DNA of 28,942 bases from JBBQXY01 sp051004815. GTDB taxonomy: Bacteria; Chloroflexota; Ktedonobacteria; Ktedonobacterales; Ktedonobacteraceae. Below the pieces are notes generated by a model that worked only from the letters and a program-made list of their open reading frames with translations, did not search any database and was not told where the DNA came from. Of this stretch, positions 6,815 through 14,965 are shown piece after piece; position 1 is the stretch's first letter; each line of letters starts with the position of its first letter. A program made the position numbers and the translations under genes. The stretch lies in NCBI GenBank assembly GCA_051004815.1, contig JBPCJY010000118.1, forward strand, positions 1-28,942, read 5' to 3'.

Positions 6815-7963
6815 TTAGCACCCAAGGTTTTTCGCAATCACCATACGTTGTACCTCGCTGGTGCCCTCGCCAATTTCGTTGATTTTGACACTGCGCCAAT
6901 AGCGCGAAACAGGGTACTCGTCCATGAAACCATAACCGCCATGAATTTGTACCGCCTGGTCTGCCGCACGCTTCGCGGTTTCTGACGCAAAAAGTTTAGC
7001 CATTGAGGCCTCTCTCGAAAATGGTTTTCCCTGCATCTGAAGCCACGCGGCCTTATAATACATTAAACGCGCCAATTCTATTTCCGTATCCATATCGGCG
7101 AGTTTAAATTGGATTGCCTGGAACTTACTGATGGGCTGGCCAAATTGTTTGCGCTCCTTGGCATATTTCAACGCCTCGTCCAGGCAAGCCTGGGCCAACC
7201 CCACCGAAAGGGCAGCGATAGCCACGCGCCCTCCCACAAGGATGTGCATGAACTGCTTAAAGCCATCCCCCGGCCCTCCCAAGGTATCGCCTTCCGGCAC
7301 TACACAATCCTCAAAGGTAAGTGGGCGCGTGTCCGAAGCCTTCCAGGCCATTTTCTTGTAAGGATTGCCAATGATATAACCGGGCGTGTTCTTAGGAATA
7401 ATGATGTTGGTGATTTCGTTGCGCCCATCTGCCCGTTTTCCCGTAATCGCGGTAATGGTCACACCGCCAGTCATATCAGTGCCAGCATTGGTTATAAAGC
7501 TCTTCGAGCCATTGATATGCCAGTGTCCATCGCGCAAAATCGCTCGTGTCTGGCTACCGCCGGAGTCAGAGCCTGCTCCTGGCTCGGTCAGACCAAAGGC
7601 CCAGAGTTGTTCACCGCGGGCTAACGGCGGCAAGTACTGCTCTTTCTGCTTTTCACTGCCATATAAATAGAATGGACTGGCCCCCAGCGAGGTATGGGCC
7701 TCCATAGTAATACCCACAGAAACATCGCCCCGCGAGATCTCTTCAATAGCAATACAATAGGAGAGAAAGTCCGCACCAGCCCCACCATATTCTTCCGGGA
7801 AAGGCAGCCCAAGCAGACCCAGTTCACCCATTTGACGTACCAACGCATAGGGGAAAGCCCCCGTACGGTCCATTTCTTCCGCCAGCGGTTTGATCTCCTG
7901 CTCCGCAAACTCACGACAGGTATCCCGAATTGCTGTCTGCTCTTCGTTGAGCGTAAAGTCCAT
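6815..7963 (-). CDS. acyl-CoA dehydrogenase
   Basis: A 382-residue FAD enzyme oxidising an acyl-CoA thioester to the trans-2-enoyl-CoA, full length for the family. Residues 1-120 form the helical N-terminal domain. The flavin/substrate stretch WAFGLTEPGAGSDSGG is at 121-136, and RKQFGQPISKFQAIQFKLAD at 271-290. The C-terminal motif EIGEGTSEVQ places the catalytic base at E366. Substrate chain length cannot be told; the nearest relatives of this form include butyryl- and branched-chain type enzymes. The chosen ATG has GAGCAGG upstream; an ATG at 8008 in the same frame is possible but has a poorer ribosome binding site. No electron-transfer flavoprotein gene lies nearby. Confidence 0.94.
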   Translation of the reverse strand: MDFTLNEEQTAIRDTCREFAEQEIKPLAEEMDRTGAFPYALVRQMGELGLLGLPFPEEYGGAGADFLSYCIAIEEISRGDVSVGITMEAHTSLGASPFYLYGSEKQKEQYLPPLARGEQLWAFGLTEPGAGSDSGGSQTRAILRDGHWHINGSKSFITNAGTDMTGGVTITAITGKRADGRNEITNIIIPKNTPGYIIGNPYKKMAWKASDTRPLTFEDCVVPEGDTLGGPGDGFKQFMHILVGGRVAIAALSVGLAQACLDEALKYAKERKQFGQPISKFQAIQFKLADMDTEIELARLMYYKAAWLQMQGKPFSREASMAKLFASETAKRAADQAVQIHGGYGFMDEYPVSRYWRSVKINEIGEGTSEVQRMVIAKNLGC

Positions 7964-8068
7964 AGCAACCTGCTCTCTTTCTTTCTTTGACAAAGATGAT
8001 TGTGACATTATCCATATAATACACTCATTATACGAGATTCTGACAAGCGATGAGGGCAATAATAATAA

Positions 8069-8111
8069 CAATAGAGCCAGGACATCCCTTGGGAATATCC
8101 TGGCTCTATTG
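8069..8111 (-). terminator. rho-independent terminator downstream of metK
   Basis: A 14-bp perfect stem (8069-8082 with 8098-8111) followed on the minus strand by a T-rich run (TTATTATTATT). It lies between metK and the acyl-CoA dehydrogenase gene and separates their transcription. Confidence 0.8.
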
Positions 8112-8151
8112 TCACTCCTGCACTCAAGAATTATAGACCTGTGAATGCTTG

Positions 8152-8244
8152 CCAGGGCGACCGCAAGGGATCGCCCCTACTATACACGCGTGAACCAGCT
8201 TGACAGGCCCGTATAGTAGGGGCGATCCCTTGCGGTCGCCCTGG
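8152..8244. repeat. 93-bp dispersed palindromic element, copy 1
   Basis: Perfect 34-bp arms (8152-8185 and 8211-8244) enclose a 25-bp loop. The arm begins CCAGGGCGACCGCAAGGGAT. The same arms with a related loop occur at 28760-28854, so this is a mobile-like family rather than a local terminator. It is framed by a further 8-bp inverted pair (CTGTGAAT at 8139, ATTCACAG at 8271). With the terminator at 8069 it fills the 331-bp gap between the acyl-CoA dehydrogenase start and metK. There is no coding capacity. Confidence 0.93.
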
Positions 8245-8294
8245 TAGCCACCATTACCTGCTCGGCAATTATTCACAGAGCCTGTCCAGAATCA

Positions 8295-9563
8295 CTAATG
8301 GGCTTGCGCTTCGCTCTCGCTACTACTTTCGATATTAGCACCAACGCCTTTGCGCAACATGGGAACTTTATTCAAAGCTTCCCAGGGGGCATCGATATCC
8401 GTGCGTCCAAAGTGTCCAAAAGCTGCCGTGGGCTGATAGATGGGGCGGCGCAGATTGAATGACTGGATGATGCCAGCGGGGCGCAGATCGAAATGCTCGT
8501 TAATCAAGCGCATAATCTCCTCGTCGGACACCTTCCCCGTGCCAAAGGTCTCGATAAACAGCGAGACCGGTCGCGCCACACCAATAGCGTAGGCCACCTG
8601 TAGCTCTATTCGGTCGGCCAGTCCGGCGGCAACGATGTTCTTAGCGATATGACGGGTGGCATAGGCTGCTGAACGATCAACTTTTGTCGGGTCTTTGCCA
8701 CTGAAAGCACCACCACCATGACGCGCCATCCCACCGTAGGTATCGACAATGATCTTACGTCCGGTCAAGCCAGCATCGCCCATGGGGCCACCAGTGACAA
8801 AACGCCCGGTGGGGTTCACGAAAAACTTCGTCGCGCTATCGAGCAGATGAGCGGGGACAACCGGTTTGATAATATGCTCGATCACATCCTGGCGTATCTG
8901 CTCCTGGTCAACATAATCGGCATGTTGCGCCGAGATGACTACCGCATCAACACGCACTGGACGCCCATGTTCATACTGCACCGTGACCTGGCTTTTCCCA
9001 TCTGGTCGCAGGTACGACATGGGACCATTGCCTATCCACGATTTGCGACGTACCTGCGAAAGCTGGCGCACCAATTTGTGGGCCAGGCTGATCGTCAAAG
9101 GCATATATTCAGGCGTCTCGTTACAGGCAAAGCCAATCATCATACCCTGATCGCCCGCACCAATACGCTCTAACTCATCCTCGCTTAACAAGGCAGTGCC
9201 ACTTTTCATCTCAACCGAGCGACTCACCCCCATGTCGATATCAGGTGACTGCTTGCCAATAGAAGTCACAACACCGCAAGTGCGATAGTCAAAGCCATAT
9301 TCGGCATTCGTATATCCTACCTGCTCAATCGTCTTGCGGACAACCGCCGCCATATCAATCCAGGCGGAGGTGGTAATCTCTCCTGCCACCAGTACCAGTC
9401 CGGTCGTGGTCGCCGTCTCGCAAGCCACACGCGCAAAAGGGTCTTGTGAAAGAATGGCATCCAGCACACCATCCGAAATTTGATCACACAGCTTATCGGG
9501 GTGTCCTTCCGTCACCGACTCACTGGTGAAAAACGCTTTCGGACTCTTCATAAAATTGCTCAA
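8295..9563 (-). CDS. metK: S-adenosylmethionine synthetase (methionine adenosyltransferase)
   Basis: Makes SAM from methionine and ATP. Recognised by the N-terminal FFTSESVTEGHPDKLCDQIS, the GAGDQGMM signature in the middle and GGGAFSGKDPTKVDRS in the C-terminal half, over full length. The start is taken as the TTG seven bases after GAAGGAG, giving a protein beginning MSNFMKSPKAFF (422 residues); the ATG four codons later (9551) is the family-like alternative but stands 20 bases from the ribosome binding site. The frame is open back to a GTG at 9611, which has only a weak site. A SAM-I riboswitch and terminator precede it. Expression should therefore fall when SAM is plentiful. Confidence 0.97.
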   Translation of the reverse strand: MSNFMKSPKAFFTSESVTEGHPDKLCDQISDGVLDAILSQDPFARVACETATTTGLVLVAGEITTSAWIDMAAVVRKTIEQVGYTNAEYGFDYRTCGVVTSIGKQSPDIDMGVSRSVEMKSGTALLSEDELERIGAGDQGMMIGFACNETPEYMPLTISLAHKLVRQLSQVRRKSWIGNGPMSYLRPDGKSQVTVQYEHGRPVRVDAVVISAQHADYVDQEQIRQDVIEHIIKPVVPAHLLDSATKFFVNPTGRFVTGGPMGDAGLTGRKIIVDTYGGMARHGGGAFSGKDPTKVDRSAAYATRHIAKNIVAAGLADRIELQVAYAIGVARPVSLFIETFGTGKVSDEEIMRLINEHFDLRPAGIIQSFNLRRPIYQPTAAFGHFGRTDIDAPWEALNKVPMLRKGVGANIESSSESEAQAH

Positions 9564-9641
9564 AGGTTCAACTCCTTCCTCAAAAAGAACAGACGTTACA
9601 TGTATAGCCACTGCTTCTCTGCATTTGGCGGTTCTCTATAC

Positions 9642-9668
9642 AAAAAACCCCCTGTGATTCAGGGGGTT
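9642..9668 (-). terminator. riboswitch-controlled terminator before metK
   Basis: On the minus strand AACCCCCT pairs with AGGGGGTT around an eight-base loop, followed by TTTTTTG. It lies just after the SAM-I aptamer, the position expected for the expression platform. Confidence 0.93.
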
Positions 9669-9685
9669 CGCTTTATTGCTCATTC

Positions 9686-9796
9686 CCCTCATCTCGCGGA
9701 ATATTCCGCCGGAATTGGCACCCTTCCTGCACTTGTACGCAGGGGGGTTGCCGGGCTTCATCGGGCCGTTTCCCTCCACCTCTCTGGATGAGAGCA
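9686..9796 (-). promoter_or_regulatory. SAM-I (S-box) riboswitch aptamer
   Basis: Reading the minus strand, the conserved S-box blocks come in order: CTCATCCAGAGAGGTGGAGG, GGCCCGATGAAGCCCGGCAA, GGTGCCAATTCC and GAGATGAG. P1 forms between CTCATC (9792-9787) and GATGAG (9693-9688). S-box RNAs bind SAM and favour termination. The aptamer, the terminator and the downstream metK gene make a self-consistent feedback unit. The conserved cores were recognised by eye. Confidence 0.95.
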
Positions 9797-9886
9797 GTTA
9801 CTACTGCACATATTCGGTTGTCCAAGAACTATTGTAATGCGTTCCCACGCCCTCCACGGGCTTACATTTGACGTTAAGTATACCTC

Positions 9887-9916
9887 AGTATACAAAAGAA
9901 TGAACAGCTATGTCAA
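9887..9916 (-). promoter_or_regulatory. sigma-70 promoter of the metK riboswitch transcript
   Basis: On the minus strand TTGACA (9916-9911), an 18-base spacer and TATACT (9892-9887). It lies 90 bp before the aptamer and beyond the stop of the preceding gene, giving a leader of about 320 bases. Confidence 0.8.
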
Positions 9917-9945
9917 ACAAAGGATTGCCCTGCAACGAACCACCC

Positions 9946-10239
9946 TTACTTTGCTTGGTGGACTGCTACCTCGCCTATAGCAAGTTCAGGGGGAGACTGA
10001 AGTAGCGATGCCAGTTCCCGTTTTACCCAGTCTACAAAAAAGGTATTGACTTCCTGTGCTCCTGATTGCGTTTCAAAAACAGTGATGGTGGAGACCGTAT
10101 CATGCTCCAAACGTATCAGGTAGAACTCGACGAAGCCCGACATAGTAGCAAGAGAAGGGACAAATGAGTCGTTTACTCGCTGTATTACCTCTTCAAGCGA
10201 ACCGGGACGAAACGTAGCTCGGCGGATTGATGCATACAT
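9946..10239 (-). CDS. antibiotic biosynthesis monooxygenase (ABM)-like small protein
   Basis: A 97-residue protein from an ATG eight bases after AAAAGGAG. The sequence MYASIRRATFRPGSLEEVIQ, followed by a phenylalanine/valine-rich strand (GFVEFYLIRLEHDTVSTITVFE) and a helix, matches the dimeric alpha/beta-barrel ABM superfamily. Members range from monooxygenases to proteins with no known catalysis, so no reaction should be assumed. It lies 68 bp downstream of ahcY on the same strand and may be part of that transcript; whether it has anything to do with SAM metabolism is unknown. Confidence 0.8.
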   Translation of the reverse strand: MYASIRRATFRPGSLEEVIQRVNDSFVPSLATMSGFVEFYLIRLEHDTVSTITVFETQSGAQEVNTFFVDWVKRELASLLQSPPELAIGEVAVHQAK

Positions 10240-10307
10240 AGATGATGCTCCTTTTCCATTTTTGTGAACCGTATTTTTCACCTTCCAATTTAGATGCGAT
10301 TGCCCTG

Positions 10308-11579
10308 TTACGTACCCGACTCCCACGAGTTCAGGTACTTATCCTGCTCTGGCGTGAGCGTATCGATGCGAATACCCATGGCATGAAGCTTGAGGCGAGC
10401 AATCTCCTTGTCAAGATCAGCGGGCAACGTATAGACACGCGGCTCCATCTCTTTAGCATTGCTCAACATATACTCAGCACCCAAGGCCTGGTTGGCAAAG
10501 CTCATATCCATCACGCTGGCGGGATGCCCCTCGGCGGCGGAGAGATTGACCAGACGCCCCTCGGCCAACAGGTGAACATGCCGACCATCAGCATACGTAT
10601 ACTCATCAACGAAGTCACGCACACGCCGCTTGCCGCCTGTCCCCAATGTTTCCAGGGCTGCGATATTGATCTCATCATTGAAGTGACCGGAGTTTGCAAT
10701 CAATGCACCGTCCTTCATACGTTCCAAGTGCTGGGCATCAATGACATTGACATTGCCCGTCACCGTCAGAAAGATATCGCCAAGTGCGGCTGCTTCCAGG
10801 CCGGGCATGACGCGATAGCCATCCATCACCGCTTCTAATGCACGAGTAGGATCAACCTCGGTCACAATCACATTGGCACCCATGCCATGCGCACGCGATG
10901 CTACGCCACGTCCACACCAGCCATAGCCAAAGACAACGAACGTGCGTCCAGCCAACAAGATGTTCGTAGAACGAATAATAGCGTCCAGCGAGCTTTGTCC
11001 GGTGCCATAGCGATTGTCGAACATATGCTTCGTATCGGATTCGTTGACAGCCAGCACGGGGAAACGCAGAACGCCATTTTTCTCCATGCTGTGCAAACGA
11101 ATGACACCCGTGGTTGTTTCTTCCATACCGCCAATGATATCGGCAATCAGTTCCGTGCGCTTGGTATGAATGGTCGAGACGAGATCGCAGCCATCATCCA
11201 TCGTCATCTGCGGCTTGTGATCGAGCACGGAGTTAATATGGCGGTAGTAGGTCTGCTCATCTTCGCCCTTGATAGCAAAGGTGGGGATACCATACTCATT
11301 GACCAGCGCAGCAGCCACGTCATCCTGTGTTGAAAGCGGATTGGAGGCACACAACACCAGGTCTGCTCCACCCGCCTTCAAAGTGATGGCGAGATTAGCA
11401 GTCTCAGTCGTGATATGCAGACAGCCCGCCATACGCACGCCTTTCAAGGGCAAATCTTTCGCGAAACGCTCTCGAATGAGGCGCAGCACCGGCATCTCTT
11501 TCGCCGCCCACTCAATGCGGCCTTTGCCGCGAGCCGTTAATGAGTTGTCTTTCACATCTCCACGTAATGAAGTCGTCAT
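10308..11579 (-). CDS. ahcY: adenosylhomocysteinase (S-adenosylhomocysteine hydrolase)
   Basis: Splits S-adenosylhomocysteine to homocysteine and adenosine with tightly bound NAD, completing the SAM methylation cycle. The 423 residues include HITTETANL near 55, CASNPLSTQDDVAAAL at 77-92, the NAD-binding GYGWCGRG at 218-225 and GHPASVMDMSFANQALG in the C-terminal part. The chain ends with QDKYLNSWESGT and lacks the extended C-terminus of the eukaryotic and many bacterial enzymes, so it resembles the shorter archaeal/Thermotoga form. An AAGGA lies 11 bases before the ATG. There is no riboswitch in its 149-bp upstream gap, so control differs from metK. Confidence 0.96.
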   Translation of the reverse strand: MTTSLRGDVKDNSLTARGKGRIEWAAKEMPVLRLIRERFAKDLPLKGVRMAGCLHITTETANLAITLKAGGADLVLCASNPLSTQDDVAAALVNEYGIPTFAIKGEDEQTYYRHINSVLDHKPQMTMDDGCDLVSTIHTKRTELIADIIGGMEETTTGVIRLHSMEKNGVLRFPVLAVNESDTKHMFDNRYGTGQSSLDAIIRSTNILLAGRTFVVFGYGWCGRGVASRAHGMGANVIVTEVDPTRALEAVMDGYRVMPGLEAAALGDIFLTVTGNVNVIDAQHLERMKDGALIANSGHFNDEINIAALETLGTGGKRRVRDFVDEYTYADGRHVHLLAEGRLVNLSAAEGHPASVMDMSFANQALGAEYMLSNAKEMEPRVYTLPADLDKEIARLKLHAMGIRIDTLTPEQDKYLNSWESGT

Positions 11580-11728
11580 AAAATAGTCATTCCTTTATCT
11601 GGACGCTGTTGTGTGCGCCCCTATTGCTTTATTGCTCTATCGCTTAAACAATTGATCTTCTCAGCATACACATGTACCATACAGCAAACGTAATATCACA
11701 AATCCGATACGTTCTTCACGATCCAAAC

Positions 11729-12685
11729 TCAGGATACTGCCACTTTGGTACGATGTCGCCAATGGGGATCAAAGTGTGAACAATCTACAAGGGTCTCGTA
11801 GCGTGTGGCAACATCGGTCATTGTCAACCCGCGCAAACGTTCAATACTGAAATCTTCGCAAACAAACGAACCAATGATGTTGCCATGCACCACGCCACAC
11901 TTAATATCTTCAATCGCATAGCTACCATCCGCTGCGGGTTGCACAGTTGAAAGATAACCGAGCAGACCACCGGCAAAGGCATCGCCCGCGCCAGTGGGAT
12001 CGATGACCTCCTCCAAGGGATAGGATGGTGCGCTAAAGTAGGTGCCATCAGCCCCGAAAAGCCGCGCACCATAGCTCCCTTGCTTCACGATCACGTATTT
12101 CAATCCCATCGCCAGCAGTTGACGCACACCAGTCAAAATGCTCGCCTGGTTCGTATACTGTCGAATCTCCTCTTCGCTCATTAAGAGCACATCAACTTTT
12201 TTGATCACCTCCGTCAACATAGGACGGGCCGTCATAATCCACAATTCCATCGTGTCAAGTACGGTCAAACGCGCATTGGGAACCTGCTCCAATACTTCCA
12301 TCTGCAATTCAGGCTGAATATTGGCCAGGAAAAGCAGCGAACTCTCCAGGTACTCCACGGGAATGGCCGGGTGGAAACCCGCGTAGACGCCCAGGCGCGT
12401 ATCCAGCGTATCACGCGCATTCATATCCATATGATAGCGTGCCACCCAGCGAAAGGTCTCACCGGGTTGTATCTGCAATCCGCTCAGGTTAATAGGCCGA
12501 CTGCGCCAAAAATCCAGGTGCTCGTGCGGAAAGTCACTGCCAACCACTGCCACCAGGTTTACCTGGCTATACAGCGAAGCAGCGGTAGAAAAATATGATG
12601 CGGCCCCCCCAAGAGCCTCTTCTCTCCTGGCAAATGGTGTCTCCACAATATCCAGGGCCACGGAACCAACAACCAAAATGGACAA
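11729..12685 (-). CDS. PfkB-family carbohydrate/nucleoside kinase
   Basis: A 318-residue ribokinase-fold kinase. The N-terminal ILVVGSVALDIVETPF and LGGAASYFS mark the substrate side. DPTGAGDAFAGG at 229-240 carries the catalytic base D235 and the anion hole. The start is taken as TTG nine bases after GGAGG (protein MSILVVGS); the TTG three codons earlier directly abuts the ribosome binding site. The substrate cannot be read from the motif. Because it stands among mtnA, an HD phosphohydrolase and ahcY, candidates are adenosine, methylthioribose or 5-deoxyribose. That is inference from neighbourhood only. Confidence 0.9.
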   Translation of the reverse strand: MSILVVGSVALDIVETPFARREEALGGAASYFSTAASLYSQVNLVAVVGSDFPHEHLDFWRSRPINLSGLQIQPGETFRWVARYHMDMNARDTLDTRLGVYAGFHPAIPVEYLESSLLFLANIQPELQMEVLEQVPNARLTVLDTMELWIMTARPMLTEVIKKVDVLLMSEEEIRQYTNQASILTGVRQLLAMGLKYVIVKQGSYGARLFGADGTYFSAPSYPLEEVIDPTGAGDAFAGGLLGYLSTVQPAADGSYAIEDIKCGVVHGNIIGSFVCEDFSIERLRGLTMTDVATRYETLVDCSHFDPHWRHRTKVAVS

Positions 12686-12757
12686 CTCTTCCAACCTCCA
12701 TTAGTATAGCGTAAGAAACGGCGGAAATGTACCCGCCCCTATTCGACTACGTATCTT

Positions 12758-13399
12758 TCATATAGGTGTGGCATCGCTCAAGTGCTCAATGACACCATCC
12801 AGAAATGCCAGTGTACTACCAAATTTCTCCTGCGCCATCTCGCGAGCCGGTGCCGTATTCAGCGATTGATACAGTTCAACAAAACGCTCTTCGATATGAC
12901 GAAGAATGGCCGCGAGCACTTCACCGGTGACGGCTCGATTCGGATACCGCGCCCCAAACTCAATTAATGACGTGACTACCGCCAGGCCGCTGAGCCGCCC
13001 AATTTTATCAGCATCATAGAGCAGTCGCCCCTCAATTGGCGCGTCTTCCCGTTGCTCAGGCGAAAATACCGTGGTATGCGTCAGAATTACTTGTTTTACC
13101 TTTTCTACGCGCTCCGCAGGTAGATTCAGCTCTCGCAAAAACTCAACCGCCATCTCAGCAGATTGCAGATGGTGGTCATGATACCCGTGCGTACTCGTAG
13201 AAATATCATGCAAATAGCCAGCAATAATCAGAGCTTCCATATCAATGGACGCGGAAGTATCGTCCTCTGTAGCCTCCAATTCCAAAGCTAGCATCTTGCA
13301 ATTGGCGACAACAGTGCTGACATAACGAAAGCCTTCTTTACCCAAAACGCTTTCTACATGCTGTGCCACAGTTGGCACGACTTGACTCTCCGTTAGCAA
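12758..13399 (-). CDS. HD-domain phosphohydrolase
   Basis: A 213-residue all-helical protein with the HD signature: H64-D65 in GYLHDIS, further histidines at 71-77 (HGYHDHH), H108 in ILTHTT and Asp at 129 or 131 in YDADKIGRLS. Such metal-dependent enzymes hydrolyse phosphate esters of nucleotides or related molecules. It is of the stand-alone type, like the family near bacterial dNTPase or YedJ-like proteins. The TTG start has GGAGG nine bases upstream, and the gene begins 25 bp after the mtnA stop, so the two are almost certainly one transcript. The substrate is unknown. Confidence 0.88.
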   Translation of the reverse strand: MLTESQVVPTVAQHVESVLGKEGFRYVSTVVANCKMLALELEATEDDTSASIDMEALIIAGYLHDISTSTHGYHDHHLQSAEMAVEFLRELNLPAERVEKVKQVILTHTTVFSPEQREDAPIEGRLLYDADKIGRLSGLAVVTSLIEFGARYPNRAVTGEVLAAILRHIEERFVELYQSLNTAPAREMAQEKFGSTLAFLDGVIEHLSDATPI

Positions 13400-13424
13400 A
13401 CTGCATGCCCTCCACTATTTTCCG

Positions 13425-14528
13425 CTAATCTGTACAGACGCGTCGCAAACCCTCTATAAACGGAGGGTACACAATACCGCGCTCGGTAATAATAGCAGTT
13501 ACGTACATATGTGGCGTAACGTCAAATGCTGGATTGGCCGCCTGTGTACCAACAGGCGCAATAGCCGTTCCGCGCACGCTGGTCACTTCTTCCGGGTTGC
13601 GCTGCTCGATAGGGATATGTTCACCTGACGGAAGCTTGAGATCGATAGTGGAACAAGGCGCAACGACATAGAACGGAATAGCATGAACCTGCGCCAGGAC
13701 CGCGACCCCATAGGTGCCTATTTTATTTGCCACATCTCCATTGGCCGCTATACGGTCCGCACCCACAAACACCGCCTTAATGCCACCGCGACGCATAAAA
13801 TGCGCCGCCATATTGTCGGTAATTAAGGTCAATGGGATGCCTTCTTGCTGGAGTTCCCAGGCAGTCAGACGCGCCCCCTGCAAAACAGGACGCGTCTCAT
13901 CAACAAACACATGCATCCGTTTCCCCGCTTTATGGGCCACATACAGAGGAGCCAGAGCGGTTCCCCAACCAGCAGTTGCCAGAGCACCAGCATTACAATG
14001 CGTCAGCAATATATCCCCGTCCGCGATCAGTTCTGCTCCGTAAGTACCCATACTCAGACAAGCAGCGAAATCTTCATCCGCGATTGCCTGTGCTTCAGTC
14101 TGTACATGCTGAACGAGTGCCTGAATACTGTACTGCTCACGAATAGCCTTCTGAGCACATAGTTGCATGCGCTCTATCGCCCAAAAGAGGTTGACTGCCG
14201 TTGGACGAGTAGCCGCCAATAACTCGCCAGTGGAGCGCAGATGGGCTTGCGCCTCGGCAAGGGTAAGCGTGTCGCCCCGATCTCCTCGCTCCCGCAGCAG
14301 ACGGCACAGTGCCAGAGCCATACCAAAAGCCGCGGTGACACCAATGACAGGCGCACCACGTACCTTCAACGTCCTGATGGCCTCGGCAACTTCCCGCTCG
14401 GACGTTAACCTGAGATAGATCACTTCCTGCGGAAGCAGCGACTGATCTAGCAGACACACCGCCTCCTGGGAAGCATCTTCTTCCCACCAAACTGTGCGCA
14501 CACCACCCGTTTGCATTTTCTCGCCCAT
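13425..14528 (-). CDS. mtnA: S-methyl-5-thioribose-1-phosphate isomerase
   Basis: Converts methylthioribose-1-phosphate to methylthioribulose-1-phosphate in methionine salvage. Related enzymes also act on 5-deoxyribose-1-phosphate. The 367 residues include KVRGAPVIGVTAAFGMAL near 56, THCNAGALATAGWGTAL with the catalytic C178, DETRPVLQGARLTAWEL, GADRIAANGDVANKIGTYG with the catalytic D258, and NPEEV and NPAFDVTP near the end. All residues expected for activity are present, which separates it from eIF2B-like relatives. The start is the ATG about 12 bases after AGGAGG; an ATG four codons upstream abuts that site, and a TTG (14549) overlaps it. It is the first gene of the salvage block. No mtnP or later mtn genes are in the window. 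Confidence 0.95.
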   Translation of the reverse strand: MGEKMQTGGVRTVWWEEDASQEAVCLLDQSLLPQEVIYLRLTSEREVAEAIRTLKVRGAPVIGVTAAFGMALALCRLLRERGDRGDTLTLAEAQAHLRSTGELLAATRPTAVNLFWAIERMQLCAQKAIREQYSIQALVQHVQTEAQAIADEDFAACLSMGTYGAELIADGDILLTHCNAGALATAGWGTALAPLYVAHKAGKRMHVFVDETRPVLQGARLTAWELQQEGIPLTLITDNMAAHFMRRGGIKAVFVGADRIAANGDVANKIGTYGVAVLAQVHAIPFYVVAPCSTIDLKLPSGEHIPIEQRNPEEVTSVRGTAIAPVGTQAANPAFDVTPHMYVTAIITERGIVYPPFIEGLRRVCTD

Positions 14529-14612
14529 AGAAGCAGCCATCCTCCTCAAATACTTCCTGAGAGTGTGAAATGGTCTCCATGTATGATATCACGTCTCATC
14601 TGAAACGAGAAG

Positions 14613-14641
14613 ACCATAGGCCTATGGGTCAATAATTGCAA
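14613..14641 (-). promoter_or_regulatory. candidate mtnA promoter overlapping a palindrome
   Basis: On the minus strand TTGCAA (14641-14636), a 17-base spacer and TATGGT (14618-14613). The -10 box overlaps the 14-bp palindrome at 14614-14627, which would suit a repressor operator. Both boxes deviate from consensus, so this is only a candidate. Confidence 0.25.
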
Positions 14642-14919
14642 TGGCGGAATCTAGTGTTTTACAACGAAGCGACTGCACGATCATGGATGAGTACCCCCAA
14701 TAGTACTAAGCAATAGGCCACTCAATCTAAGAAATCAGCAAAAGTATGCTACCATGGTATACAGCGTGACGGCGAAGAAGATACGCTTTGGACTCCTTCG
14801 CTATGTTACTGAAAGCGTTAGTTGTCCGTTCCACTACACAGAAGGATGAAAGCCTTTCCGGCACCGCAAGAACTTTCTTAGACCTTGCGCACTCGGAGAT
14901 GAGCAACTATCACTTGCAT

Positions 14920-14944
14920 GGAACGGTCAAGTAGATAGCTATAG
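14920..14944 (+). promoter_or_regulatory. candidate ECF-type promoter before the second sigma gene
   Basis: GGAAC at 14920-14924, 15 bases, then TATAG at 14940-14944, 21 bp before the sigma ATG. It mirrors the spacing of GGAAT/TATTA upstream of the first sigma gene. Confidence 0.35.
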
Positions 14945-14965
14945 CCATCGAAGGGACTGTAACGC

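Larger units (their letters stand above)
14529..14965. other. 437-bp divergent intergenic region
   Basis: Lies between the divergent mtnA and the second sigma gene and must hold promoters for both. It contains a perfect 14-bp palindrome, CCATAGGCCTATGG (14614-14627). There is also a weak 6-bp inverted pair near 14772 (GCGAAG/CTTCGC). I see no SAM riboswitch, no terminator with a T-tract and no convincing open reading frame. Confidence 0.6.

Noticed and set aside
7109..7624. 171-codon open frame antisense to the acyl-CoA dehydrogenase
   Set aside because: The opposite strand encodes a full conserved enzyme; this is a shadow.
10242..10838. 198-codon open frame antisense to ahcY
   Set aside because: Shadow of a conserved gene; no family match recognised.
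14529..14965. SAM riboswitch upstream of mtnA
   Set aside because: None of the S-box blocks seen before metK are present.
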